DNA from: Pedobacter steynii
Lineage (GTDB): Bacteria > Bacteroidota > Bacteroidia > Sphingobacteriales > Sphingobacteriaceae
Direction: 5' to 3'
Assembly (NCBI RefSeq): GCF_900103665.1
Contig: NZ_FNGY01000001.1
Coordinates: 978,445-1,042,444 of the forward strand
Length of the DNA stretch: 64,000 nucleotides
Position 1 is the first letter of the stretch; each line of letters starts with the position of its first letter. Shown here in pieces: positions 53,135 through 63,880 of the stretch. The notes beneath the pieces are model-generated. The model was given only the letters and a program-made list of their open reading frames with translations. It had not been told where the DNA came from and ran no database searches. The translations under genes were made by a program, and so were the position numbers.

Positions 53135-54094
53135 ATGATTAAAAGAACCCTCCACTTCGGCAATCCTGCGTACCTTAGTTTACAGCAAAATCAACTTTCA
53201 ATTGATCTGCCGCATTTAAAATCCTTAGGAGAAAGAGAATCAAAAAAGTCTATTCCAATAGAAGATATTGGAATAATCATATTAGATAACCAACAAATAA
53301 CCATAACACATGGTTGCATTGCTGCATTGTTAGAAAATAATGCAGCAATTATTACCTGTAACCAAAGTCGCCATCCTACTGGTATGATGCTCCCAATTGA
53401 TGGGCACAATACACAAAGTGAAAGATTTCGTTATCAAATAGATGCTTCACAGCCTTTAAAAAAGCAGCTTTGGCAGCAAACCGTTCAGGCAAAAATTTTA
53501 AATCAGGCTGCGATACTTTTTGATAGAGATATTCCCAGTAAAAATATGATTCATTGGGCAAAATCAGTACGTTCAGGCGACCCTGATAATTATGAAGCGC
53601 GAGCGGCTGCTTATTACTGGAAAAACGTTTTTCCTAAAAAATTAGATTTCTTCAGAGGGCGTGACGGTGACCCGCCAAACAACTTATTGAATTATGGATA
53701 TGCTATACTACGTGCTATCGTTGCTCGTGGTTTGGTCTGTTCTGGTTTGTTACCAACATTAGGTATTCATCATCGGAATAAGTATAATGCTTATTGTCTG
53801 GCTGATGACATTATGGAACCTTACCGTCCGTACGTGGATGAGATTGTATTGGGGATAATAGATAGAGGTGAAAATTTTTTAGAGTTGGGTAGGGATATTA
53901 AATCACAGCTTTTGGAGATTGCAACGGTTGATGTTCAGTTTGAAAAAAATAAAAGCCCTTTAATGGTTGGTCTGCAGACTACAACTTCTTCACTGGCGAA
54001 GTGTTACGAAGGTACGGTCCGAAGAATTAACTATCCAATAATGAAAAATTTCGACACTAGAAAATCATCGAACTTCAAAGCTGATGAGGATTAA
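53135..54094 (+). CDS. cas1: Cas1 integrase
   Basis: 319 residues. N-terminal beta domain (YLSLQQNQLSIDLPHLKSLGERESKKSIPIEDIGIIILDN). The C-terminal helical domain holds the metal site: NYEARAAAYYW (Glu), GIHHRNKYNAYCLADDIMEPYRPYVDEIV (His, then Asp and Glu). This is the spacer-integration enzyme, working with Cas2. It is 58 bp after cas9 and looks intact. Confidence 0.95.
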   Translation: MIKRTLHFGNPAYLSLQQNQLSIDLPHLKSLGERESKKSIPIEDIGIIILDNQQITITHGCIAALLENNAAIITCNQSRHPTGMMLPIDGHNTQSERFRYQIDASQPLKKQLWQQTVQAKILNQAAILFDRDIPSKNMIHWAKSVRSGDPDNYEARAAAYYWKNVFPKKLDFFRGRDGDPPNNLLNYGYAILRAIVARGLVCSGLLPTLGIHHRNKYNAYCLADDIMEPYRPYVDEIVLGIIDRGENFLELGRDIKSQLLEIATVDVQFEKNKSPLMVGLQTTTSSLAKCYEGTVRRINYPIMKNFDTRKSSNFKADED

Positions 54095-54159
54095 AACTTG
54101 ATCTTTATTTATAAAATTACCGATCGGAGCAAGAAGCTTTTGATGAATTGCTATTTTAA

Positions 54160-54492
<333 letters not shown>

Positions 54493-54528
54493 AATACGAA
54501 TATTACAATAACAAAAAATACTTAGAAT

Positions 54529-54562
54529 AAAAATCCGGACACATTTGTGTCCGGATTTTTTT
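54529..54562. terminator. bidirectional terminator between cas2 and the array
   Basis: AATCCGGACACA and TGTGTCCGGATT form a perfect 12-bp stem around TT, with A-runs before and seven T after. It ends cas transcription on the plus strand and array transcription arriving on the minus strand. Confidence 0.9.
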
Positions 54563-54615
54563 AATTCTAATTTCTTGTTTAACCTACTGAATTATAGCTT
54601 GTTGTGCTATTTGGT

Positions 54616-57600
54616 GGTGTTGTAAATATCAGTAGTTCAAAGAGTGAAAGCAAATCACAACCCAGCCTTAACCCTGATCAATATTGCATTGGGTGTTGTA
54701 AATATCAGTAGTTCAAAGAGTGAAAGCAAATCACAACCCAGCTCCCGTCTATTTCCGCTAAAAGGTCGGTGTTGTAAATATCAGTAGTTCAAAGAGTGAA
54801 AGCAAATCACAACGGGTTGTCCTCGTGTCTACCTCCGACGTAGGTGTTGTAAATATCAGTAGTTCAAAGAGTGAAAGCAAATCACAACAATGCTGATTCG
54901 TTCATGTTATTTAATTTAGGTGTTGTAAATATCAGTAGTTCAAAGAGTGAAAGCAAATCACAACTAGCCAATAAAAAGGCTATACCATTGCTTGGTGTTG
55001 TAAATATCAGTAGTTCAAAGAGTGAAAGCAAATCACAACACTGTTTCTAACAAATTCCAACAAAACTGAGGTGTTGTAAATATCAGTAGTTCAAAGAGTG
55101 AAAGCAAATCACAACTAGATAGAAATCTTTCAGCCTGTGTTGTTGGTGTTGTAAATATCAGTAGTTCAAAGAGTGAAAGCAAATCACAACAAATCAGTTG
55201 GCAGTTTTTCAGTAGGAATAGGTGTTGTAAATATCAGTAGTTCAAAGAGTGAAAGCAAATCACAACTAAAATAACATGCTGTATCTCTTTCGGGTAGGTG
55301 TTGTAAATATCAGTAGTTCAAAGAGTGAAAGCAAATCACAACCAATCGTTAAACGAGAGTTTTCCGCAACTAGGTGTTGTAAATATCAGTAGTTCAAAGA
55401 GTGAAAGCAAATCACAACTGGCATGAAGAAGAAAAATAAGATCGGGAGGGTGTTGTAAATATCAGTAGTTCAAAGAGTGAAAGCAAATCACAACATAACA
55501 ATAAGTTTTAAAATGATTAATTAAGGTGTTGTAAATATCAGTAGTTCAAAGAGTGAAAGCAAATCACAACTCAGATAGATATTGCTAAACCCGGTTGCTG
55601 GGTGTTGTAAATATCAGTAGTTCAAAGAGTGAAAGCAAATCACAACATACTTTCATCAATGGTGAAGCAAGGAATGGGTGTTGTAAATATCAGTAGTTCA
55701 AAGAGTGAAAGCAAATCACAACACTTTCACTACAACTAGCAACATTGATCTAGGTGTTGTAAATATCAGTAGTTCAAAGAGTGAAAGCAAATCACAACCT
55801 TCATAAGAAATCTGTTCCTGTATGTTAGGGTGTTGTAAATATCAGTAGTTCAAAGAGTGAAAGCAAATCACAACCGCGAAGATGTGGTTGTATTTTACCG
55901 GATCGGTGTTGTAAATATCAGTAGTTCAAAGAGTGAAAGCAAATCACAACTATTACGGCTCCTTCCATTTTCCATTTTAGGGTGTTGTAAATATCAGTAG
56001 TTCAAAGAGTGAAAGCAAATCACAACGCGTTCATGTGTTGGTGTGTTCACATTACGGTGTTGTAAATATCAGTAGTTCAAAGAGTGAAAGCAAATCACAA
56101 CTGTGTGAATGACTTTCTTTGTTTAGCATATGGTGTTGTAAATATCAGTAGTTCAAAGAGTGAAAGCAAATCACAACAAGCGCCATAACAGCAACTCCAA
56201 TAAGCAGGTGTTGTAAATATCAGTAGTTCAAAGAGTGAAAGCAAATCACAACTGTTGTGACTATTTCCCATTGATCACCAGAGGTGTTGTAAATATCAGT
56301 AGTTCAAAGAGTGAAAGCAAATCACAACTAGCCAATCCCCACTCTAAAAGATATCCGCGGTGTTGTAAATATCAGTAGTTCAAAGAGTGAAAGCAAATCA
56401 CAACTGTTAACATGGGATGGGTATTGTATGAAGTGGTGTTGTAAATATCAGTAGTTCAAAGAGTGAAAGCAAATCACAACGAGTTTCAGTCAAATGAAAT
56501 CGTGAATTGAGGTGTTGTAAATATCAGTAGTTCAAAGAGTGAAAGCAAATCACAACACTCTACTTTATAAGTAAATCCCTTTGCTGGGTGTTGTAAATAT
56601 CAGTAGTTCAAAGAGTGAAAGCAAATCACAACCCCCATCATTAACGCTCTCTGGTATCAAAGGGTGTTGTAAATATCAGTAGTTCAAAGAGTGAAAGCAA
56701 ATCACAACATCCTGGTTTTATCTTTGGAGTCCAATTCAGGTGTTGTAAATATCAGTAGTTCAAAGAGTGAAAGCAAATCACAACAATGATGGTGCCATCA
56801 TACACAAAGTACTTGGTGTTGTAAATATCAGTAGTTCAAAGAGTGAAAGCAAATCACAACGTTTGTTACTGCTCCTATGATTGCTATCATGGTGTTGTAA
56901 ATATCAGTAGTTCAAAGAGTGAAAGCAAATCACAACATTTTTTCTTGTATTGTTTTGTTGCTTTCTGGTGTTGTAAATATCAGTAGTTCAAAGAGTGAAA
57001 GCAAATCACAACCATCCAGTTGTTGAATAGATCACTTTGATAGGTGTTGTAAATATCAGTAGTTCAAAGAGTGAAAGCAAATCACAACCGATAAACAAGA
57101 TGTAAGTAAGCCAGGGCCGGTGTTGTAAATATCAGTAGTTCAAAGAGTGAAAGCAAATCACAACTATGTACCATGGCGATTCTTTTGATATTCCGGTGTT
57201 GTAAATATCAGTAGTTCAAAGAGTGAAAGCAAATCACAACCTCATTAATCGCAATCATTTTGGTTTCCAAGGTGTTGTAAATATCAGTAGTTCAAAGAGT
57301 GAAAGCAAATCACAACAATCATCAGTGCCGGTTTTTGCCTTTGGTTGGTGTTGTAAATATCAGTAGTTCAAAGAGTGAAAGCAAATCACAACAGGAGCTT
57401 CAATTTCATACACTGTCAAATAGGTGTTGTAAATATCAGTAGTTCAAAGAGTGAAAGCAAATCACAACATCTCTCGCATGATTTAAAATTTTCCCTTAGG
57501 TGTTGTAAATATCAGTAGTTCAAAGAGTGAAAGCAAATCACAACTCCTTCTATACTTTCGTTTATTTCTATAGGGGTGTTGTAAATATCAGTAGTTCAAA

Positions 57601-60600
57601 GAGTGAAAGCAAATCACAACCCTTTTTTCGCTTCTTTTGTTTTACAAAAGGGTGTTGTAAATATCAGTAGTTCAAAGAGTGAAAGCAAATCACAACTAGT
57701 ATTCTTCTTTCCCTTCTTCTGTTGATGGTGTTGTAAATATCAGTAGTTCAAAGAGTGAAAGCAAATCACAACCAACGTCGTTTTCTGACAAACAAATCAA
57801 GGGGTGTTGTAAATATCAGTAGTTCAAAGAGTGAAAGCAAATCACAACCAGCGCCGCGCTTCTATCTGGGGCTTTCGTGGTGTTGTAAATATCAGTAGTT
57901 CAAAGAGTGAAAGCAAATCACAACAAAGAAGGAGTGCAAGCAGCATACGATATGGTGTTGTAAATATCAGTAGTTCAAAGAGTGAAAGCAAATCACAACC
58001 CCTCATAGTGTCTATGTTTTGTAGTGGGGGTGTTGTAAATATCAGTAGTTCAAAGAGTGAAAGCAAATCACAACTAGCTTCCTAGTGTTATGAAGCTACC
58101 GTTGGTGTTGTAAATATCAGTAGTTCAAAGAGTGAAAGCAAATCACAACTCTATGGTCTTTTATTGCTTGTACGTCTCTGGTGTTGTAAATATCAGTAGT
58201 TCAAAGAGTGAAAGCAAATCACAACACATTTTTCTCTTATTCTATCCAGTTCTTTGGTGTTGTAAATATCAGTAGTTCAAAGAGTGAAAGCAAATCACAA
58301 CTGAATGTATTTCACTATATAGTTTACTGTGGTGTTGTAAATATCAGTAGTTCAAAGAGTGAAAGCAAATCACAACGGGGCCTCTTCGGCCCCAAACTTA
58401 TGAGCAGGTGTTGTAAATATCAGTAGTTCAAAGAGTGAAAGCAAATCACAACTTGCGGCTGTTGCTCCGCTTAAATCAGCCGGGTGTTGTAAATATCAGT
58501 AGTTCAAAGAGTGAAAGCAAATCACAACTAGCTTCCTAGTGTTATGAAGCTACCGTTTGGTGTTGTAAATATCAGTAGTTCAAAGAGTGAAAGCAAATCA
58601 CAACGTGTCATAAACATTTCGTTACTTGCTATTGCGGTGTTGTAAATATCAGTAGTTCAAAGAGTGAAAGCAAATCACAACTCACATGAATAATTTATGT
58701 TCTTTCCAGAGGTGTTGTAAATATCAGTAGTTCAAAGAGTGAAAGCAAATCACAACCCACTACTGGTGCTTGCATTGTTAGTATTGGGTGTTGTAAATAT
58801 CAGTAGTTCAAAGAGTGAAAGCAAATCACAACTGTTCCTCCAGTTGGGTATACTGATAACCAGGTGTTGTAAATATCAGTAGTTCAAAGAGTGAAAGCAA
58901 ATCACAACTCCTTCTATACTTTCGTTTATTTCTATAGAGGTGTTGTAAATATCAGTAGTTCAAAGAGTGAAAGCAAATCACAACTTATTGAACTCTTCTA
59001 TTGTTTTCTTTTGGGTGTTGTAAATATCAGTAGTTCAAAGAGTGAAAGCAAATCACAACCTCTAGTAGTTTGTAGTATTCTTCTTTCCGGTGTTGTAAAT
59101 ATCAGTAGTTCAAAGAGTGAAAGCAAATCACAACGATCATTCAAAGTACAACTAGATGTATTCAGGTGTTGTAAATATCAGTAGTTCAAAGAGTGAAAGC
59201 AAATCACAACTTTGCGTAGTAGTTTTTATATATATCCCAGGTGTTGTAAATATCAGTAGTTCAAAGAGTGAAAGCAAATCACAACACCAAAACTAGTTAT
59301 TATTCAGCTGTAAAAGGTGTTGTAAATATCAGTAGTTCAAAGAGTGAAAGCAAATCACAACCTGGCAAGTTTTTAAATAAAATCAAATATGGGTGTTGTA
59401 AATATCAGTAGTTCAAAGAGTGAAAGCAAATCACAACCGGTAGTTCAAGACAAGTCGCTTGGATCAAGGTGTTGTAAATATCAGTAGTTCAAAGAGTGAA
59501 AGCAAATCACAACTATCAAATTGTTATTCATGGATGCCCATTTGGTGTTGTAAATATCAGTAGTTCAAAGAGTGAAAGCAAATCACAACCTCTTGCAAAT
59601 GGACGGAAGAAGGCCTCAGGGTGTTGTAAATATCAGTAGTTCAAAGAGTGAAAGCAAATCACAACAGGAAGAAATGTATGAGCGTCAAAAAAATGGGTGT
59701 TGTAAATATCAGTAGTTCAAAGAGTGAAAGCAAATCACAACACTACTCATGCAAAGGTAATTGCAATTGGAGGTGTTGTAAATATCAGTAGTTCAAAGAG
59801 TGAAAGCAAATCACAACCAATGCGTTATCATCATCCCCCGGCTCAATGGTGTTGTAAATATCAGTAGTTCAAAGAGTGAAAGCAAATCACAACCATTCTG
59901 CCTCCGTGCAACCATCGCATAAGGGTGTTGTAAATATCAGTAGTTCAAAGAGTGAAAGCAAATCACAACTGTGGTATTGTGTTATTATGTATAAAATAGG
60001 TGTTGTAAATATCAGTAGTTCAAAGAGTGAAAGCAAATCACAACGCTATGGAATTGACTTTGAACAATAAAGGGGGTGTTGTAAATATCAGTAGTTCAAA
60101 GAGTGAAAGCAAATCACAACCGCTTTACCATTGTAGTACGTATAACTGTGGTGTTGTAAATATCAGTAGTTCAAAGAGTGAAAGCAAATCACAACTGTCA
60201 ATACGGCATAATATGTCAAGAGAGAGGTGTTGTAAATATCAGTAGTTCAAAGAGTGAAAGCAAATCACAACTAGCGGTTGTTCTATTCCTTCTCCTGCTG
60301 CGGTGTTGTAAATATCAGTAGTTCAAAGAGTGAAAGCAAATCACAACTATCGAATGTGTCGCCTGGTAGGCCTAACAGGTGTTGTAAATATCAGTAGTTC
60401 AAAGAGTGAAAGCAAATCACAACTTGAGGTTTGCGCGAATATGTGATTGTATTGGTGTTGTAAATATCAGTAGTTCAAAGAGTGAAAGCAAATCACAACT
60501 CCGTTTTGTTTTTTGTTTCCGATCCATAGGTGTTGTAAATATCAGTAGTTCAAAGAGTGAAAGCAAATCACAACTTAGTCTGTAGCTTCCCATAGCTATG

Positions 60601-62166
60601 AAGTGGTGTTGTAAATATCAGTAGTTCAAAGAGTGAAAGCAAATCACAACTAGTGATAATTGTGTGTACATTTCATCTAGGGTGTTGTAAATATCAGTAG
60701 TTCAAAGAGTGAAAGCAAATCACAACTGAAGCAATGCGCGATCCACGCGCAAGGGCGGTGTTGTAAATATCAGTAGTTCAAAGAGTGAAAGCAAATCACA
60801 ACTAGTGGTTGTTCTATTCCTTCTCCTGCTGCGGTGTTGTAAATATCAGTAGTTCAAAGAGTGAAAGCAAATCACAACTAGATGATGACGATAGTATTAT
60901 TGCTGGTGGGTGTTGTAAATATCAGTAGTTCAAAGAGTGAAAGCAAATCACAACCATCTACCGCCGCAGCCCCGCTACTCGAAAGGTGTTGTAAATATCA
61001 GTAGTTCAAAGAGTGAAAGCAAATCACAACTTATACAACTAAGTATATGCACAAAGGTAAGGTGTTGTAAATATCAGTAGTTCAAAGAGTGAAAGCAAAT
61101 CACAACGGATTCGAGTATGATATAAGGCCAGATAAGGGTGTTGTAAATATCAGTAGTTCAAAGAGTGAAAGCAAATCACAACTGGTTAGCGTACGAGCTT
61201 CCTAAGGCATATGGTGTTGTAAATATCAGTAGTTCAAAGAGTGAAAGCAAATCACAACCAACGAAAGTCAACTATACAATACCGCTACGGTGTTGTAAAT
61301 ATCAGTAGTTCAAAGAGTGAAAGCAAATCACAACAGAGTGATGATATCAAAAAAAGTGAATGGGGGTGTTGTAAATATCAGTAGTTCAAAGAGTGAAAGC
61401 AAATCACAACTCTAATCGATTAACATCTAGCAAACCATCAGGTGTTGTAAATATCAGTAGTTCAAAGAGTGAAAGCAAATCACAACTGCAAATATGTGAT
61501 TATATTTCACTGGGTCGGTGTTGTAAATATCAGTAGTTCAAAGAGTGAAAGCAAATCACAACATGGGGAGGTGCCGGAATTAGCAGTACAGGGTGTTGTA
61601 AATATCAGTAGTTCAAAGAGTGAAAGCAAATCACAACGGTAAATCACTTCCGATTTAAGGAAGTCAGGGTGTTGTAAATATCAGTAGTTCAAAGAGTGAA
61701 AGCAAATCACAACGGATCTCTTGGGTACAAGTAAAACCCATTTGGTGTTGTAAATATCAGTAGTTCAAAGAGTGAAAGCAAATCACAACACGTATGGTAT
61801 TAACCAGCTGGTAATGCTTGGTGTTGTAAATATCAGTAGTTCAAAGAGTGAAAGCAAATCACAACCCAGCATTGGGGCTGTGGTAGTAGAAAACAGGTGT
61901 TGTAAATATCAGTAGTTCAAAGAGTGAAAGCAAATCACAACATAGGTATAAAACATTAAAGACATGAAGAGGTGTTGTAAATATCAGTAGTTCAAAGAGT
62001 GAAAGCAAATCACAACCTATATTCCAATCGTTCAGCTCTTGAAGATGGTGTTGTAAATATCAGTAGTTCAAAGGGTGAAAGCAAATCACAACGGTTCTGG
62101 GTTTGCGTACGACGACTCCTGTGTTGTTGTAAATGTAAGTATAAAAGGGTAAAAGAAAATCATAAC
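54616..62166 (-). CRISPR. type II-C CRISPR array, 100 repeats and 99 spacers
   Basis: The 46-nt repeat (plus strand GGTGTTGTAAATATCAG...GCAAATCACAAC) recurs from 54616. Counting every start gives 99 full repeats, the last of them (62047) with one substitution, plus a final degenerate copy at 62123-62166 with a 2-nt deletion and many changes. Spacers are 30 nt (18 of 29 nt, one of 31 nt). The tracrRNA anti-repeat and the orientation of related Bacteroidota repeats show that crRNA is read from the minus strand, toward cas2. The side next to cas2 has uniform repeats and the far side has decayed ones, so new spacers are probably added beside cas2, with 54563-54615 as the leader. Confidence 0.97.
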
Positions 62167-62201
62167 TTCAACGCTTTCGGTGGTTGGTTATGCCTCTGTC
62201 A

Positions 62202-62232
62202 GTGAGTAGGGGAGATTCTTAAAACTACTCAC
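62202..62232 (+). terminator. hairpin beyond the distal end of the array
   Basis: GTGAGTAG and CTACTCAC pair around a 15-nt loop, then ATTATTTTTT. It lies 36 bp past the degenerate repeat and could end plus-strand transcription through the array. Confidence 0.5.
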
Positions 62233-62294
62233 CGAATTATTTTTTGGATACTGCCTTTTTGGAATCGGTACAATTTTTAGTATCCCTGAAAAAA

Positions 62295-62330
62295 TACCCC
62301 CTGCTAACATTTTTGTTTGCAAAGGGGGTA
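62295..62330 (-). terminator. intrinsic terminator of the 62554-63585 gene unit
   Basis: TACCCCC / GGGGGTA stem with flanking TGC/GCA pairs and a long loop; on the minus strand it is followed by TTTTTT. It lies just after the conserved element at 62355-62439. Confidence 0.65.
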
Positions 62331-62354
62331 TAAGTTTTTGATTCTAAATTTGGT

Positions 62355-62439
62355 GATCCCTCTGGGATTTGCACCTTGTGCAAAAATCAACGATTTTACA
62401 ATACCTGAATAGATTTTGATATTCGACTCCCGAATAGCG
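62355..62439 (-). repeat. ~85-nt structured element, copy 1 (3' of the PDDEXK gene)
   Basis: On the minus strand: a hairpin TATTCG-GGAGT-CGAATA, a spacer, CGTTGATTTTTGCAC, then the inverted repeat TTTGCAC-AAG-GTGCAAA and TCCCAGAGGGAT. The copy at 63787-63871 aligns along its whole length at roughly two thirds identity and keeps both stems. The 3' part (GTGCAAATCCC...GGGATCACCA) resembles the T-arm and CCA end of a tRNA. Confidence 0.6.
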
Positions 62440-62553
62440 CGAAATTAACATGGTTTATTGATGGGGTACTATACCAATTTTAATTCCTTAAATAGTGCAT
62501 ACAAATCAGATAAAGCATTGAATTCTTTACGATTGAAACGCAATATTAAATTG

Positions 62554-63585
62554 TTAGACCGTGGTGATTTTTTTTAGTCTAACCTCTGAAAGGAACGTTT
62601 TATATAAATTGAGTTTCCGAATAATCTCTTGAATATTAATAGAGTCTTCTTCATTTCCTAACCAATCCTGAGGCTCCACTACAGCTACAGTCATATATTT
62701 TCCATTACCAAATCTACCTGGTCTTTTGATTTCTTTATAATCATTCTCTCTTGCCATCTCCATCAGTTTATGATGGAATTGATCCCTAATTTCAGCTTGT
62801 GAAATATCGTTATGAAAATCTAAATCATCGGGATGTGTTGATATTTTGAAGCATAGTTTTGCTTGTTCAAGTTGTATATAGACAGGGAATATTCCCCATT
62901 CAGCCCAATCTAAAATAGCACACCAAAAACCTTTGTTTGGATTGTTCACGAATTTCCAGTCCGCAATTTCCATTTCTTGTTCTAGTAATTGAAAAAAACC
63001 TTGCCAGTCTGAACTAACCCAATCTCTAATCTTCTTTTCTTTAAATAAGTGATTTTCATTTTCAAGGCGATTTATCCTTAATTTAAAATCGTTGAAAATG
63101 TTATTTTGAATTTCTGGGTGACTGTTTAGAAGAGCCACAATGTCAGGTCGATTGTAAATATAAAATCCTTCCTTTCTTACCCCATTGAGACTAGCCATTG
63201 ATTCATTCCCTGTTTTGATATATATACATATAGGTTCTTTGTAATTGTTGTCAATACACCAATCGGTAGCAAATTTTTTATAGTTCAATAATTGATCTGA
63301 ATGGCGTTGAGTATTGGTTTTATCTTCGATAATTAGAAGATATTGATTATTGACTTCTACCCATATATCTATATTTTCCCATTGTCTTCCTGCTATCACA
63401 ACAGTTATTTCCTCATTAAATTCTGGTATTTTTCTTTTAATAAGTTCTTTGACAAATTCGCTTGCACAATCATGAAGTTTAGGATCTATATCCGAATTGC
63501 TGGGATCCGCCCAATTTAAAAGCCATGTTAGAAAAGCGTCTTGGCTTAATTCCTTGGTGGCAAAATCAAAAATATTTGGTTTCAT
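62554..63585 (-). CDS. PDDEXK_4-type nuclease family protein
   Basis: 343 residues. The start MKPNIFDFATKELSQDAFLTWLLNWADP is typical of PF14281-type proteins. The nuclease core reads ENIDIWVEVNNQYLLIIEDKTNTQRHSDQLLNYKKF (Asp-x..., then E-D-K as the ExK). The second half (WQGFFQLLEQEMEIADWKFVNNPNKGFW, IFPVYIQLEQAKLCFKIST) is a mixed domain. Members are common in defence islands and near restriction or CRISPR loci; the target is not known. The gene stands alone, flanked by terminators, and is followed by the structured element shared with its neighbour. Confidence 0.75.
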   Translation of the reverse strand: MKPNIFDFATKELSQDAFLTWLLNWADPSNSDIDPKLHDCASEFVKELIKRKIPEFNEEITVVIAGRQWENIDIWVEVNNQYLLIIEDKTNTQRHSDQLLNYKKFATDWCIDNNYKEPICIYIKTGNESMASLNGVRKEGFYIYNRPDIVALLNSHPEIQNNIFNDFKLRINRLENENHLFKEKKIRDWVSSDWQGFFQLLEQEMEIADWKFVNNPNKGFWCAILDWAEWGIFPVYIQLEQAKLCFKISTHPDDLDFHNDISQAEIRDQFHHKLMEMARENDYKEIKRPGRFGNGKYMTVAVVEPQDWLGNEEDSINIQEIIRKLNLYKTFLSEVRLKKITTV

Positions 63586-63755
63586 TTTCTTAAATAAGAG
63601 TGTTTTTGTTTTTTTTAAAGGTAATAAATTACTTCAATCTTGTATGTATTCATGTCGTGTCAATTTAATTATAATCATATGTAATCAGCTTTACTTAATG
63701 TCAGTGAATCTATCTTATGAGTAAAGCGAAGAAGAGTATTTTTGATCGTGAAACA

Positions 63756-63783
63756 AAAAAGCCTCACATTTTGTGAGGCTTTT
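63756..63783 (-). terminator. intrinsic terminator of the right-edge gene
   Basis: GCCTCACA and TGTGAGGC form a perfect 8-bp stem with a 3-nt loop, with A-runs and T-runs on both sides. It follows the structured element copy 2. Confidence 0.85.
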
Positions 63784-63786
63784 CGT

Positions 63787-63871
63787 AATCCGCAGGAATT
63801 TGCATCTAGTGCAAAAAATCAACGTTTAAGCAGTGTGTGGATGGTTTTTGAATTCAACTCCTCGAATAACG
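63787..63871 (-). repeat. ~85-nt structured element, copy 2
   Basis: On the minus strand: TATTCG-AGGAG-TTGAAT stem region, CGTTGATTTTTTGCAC, then TTTGCAC-TAG-ATGCAAA and TCCTGCGGAT. It lies between the stop of the right-edge gene (63881) and its terminator (63783), the same placement as copy 1. Confidence 0.6.
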
Positions 63872-63880
63872 TACCTTTTT

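Noticed and set aside
54616..62166. Transcription of the array from the plus strand, continuing from the cas operon
   Set aside because: A strong terminator separates cas2 from the array, and the tracrRNA, which has its own terminator on the minus strand, can only pair with minus-strand crRNA.
57831..62205. ORFs encoding MKANHN... and repeated VVNISSSKSESKSQ peptides
   Set aside because: They are the CRISPR repeat and spacers read in frame (46-nt repeat plus 29-nt spacers keeps a frame open); they are not genes.
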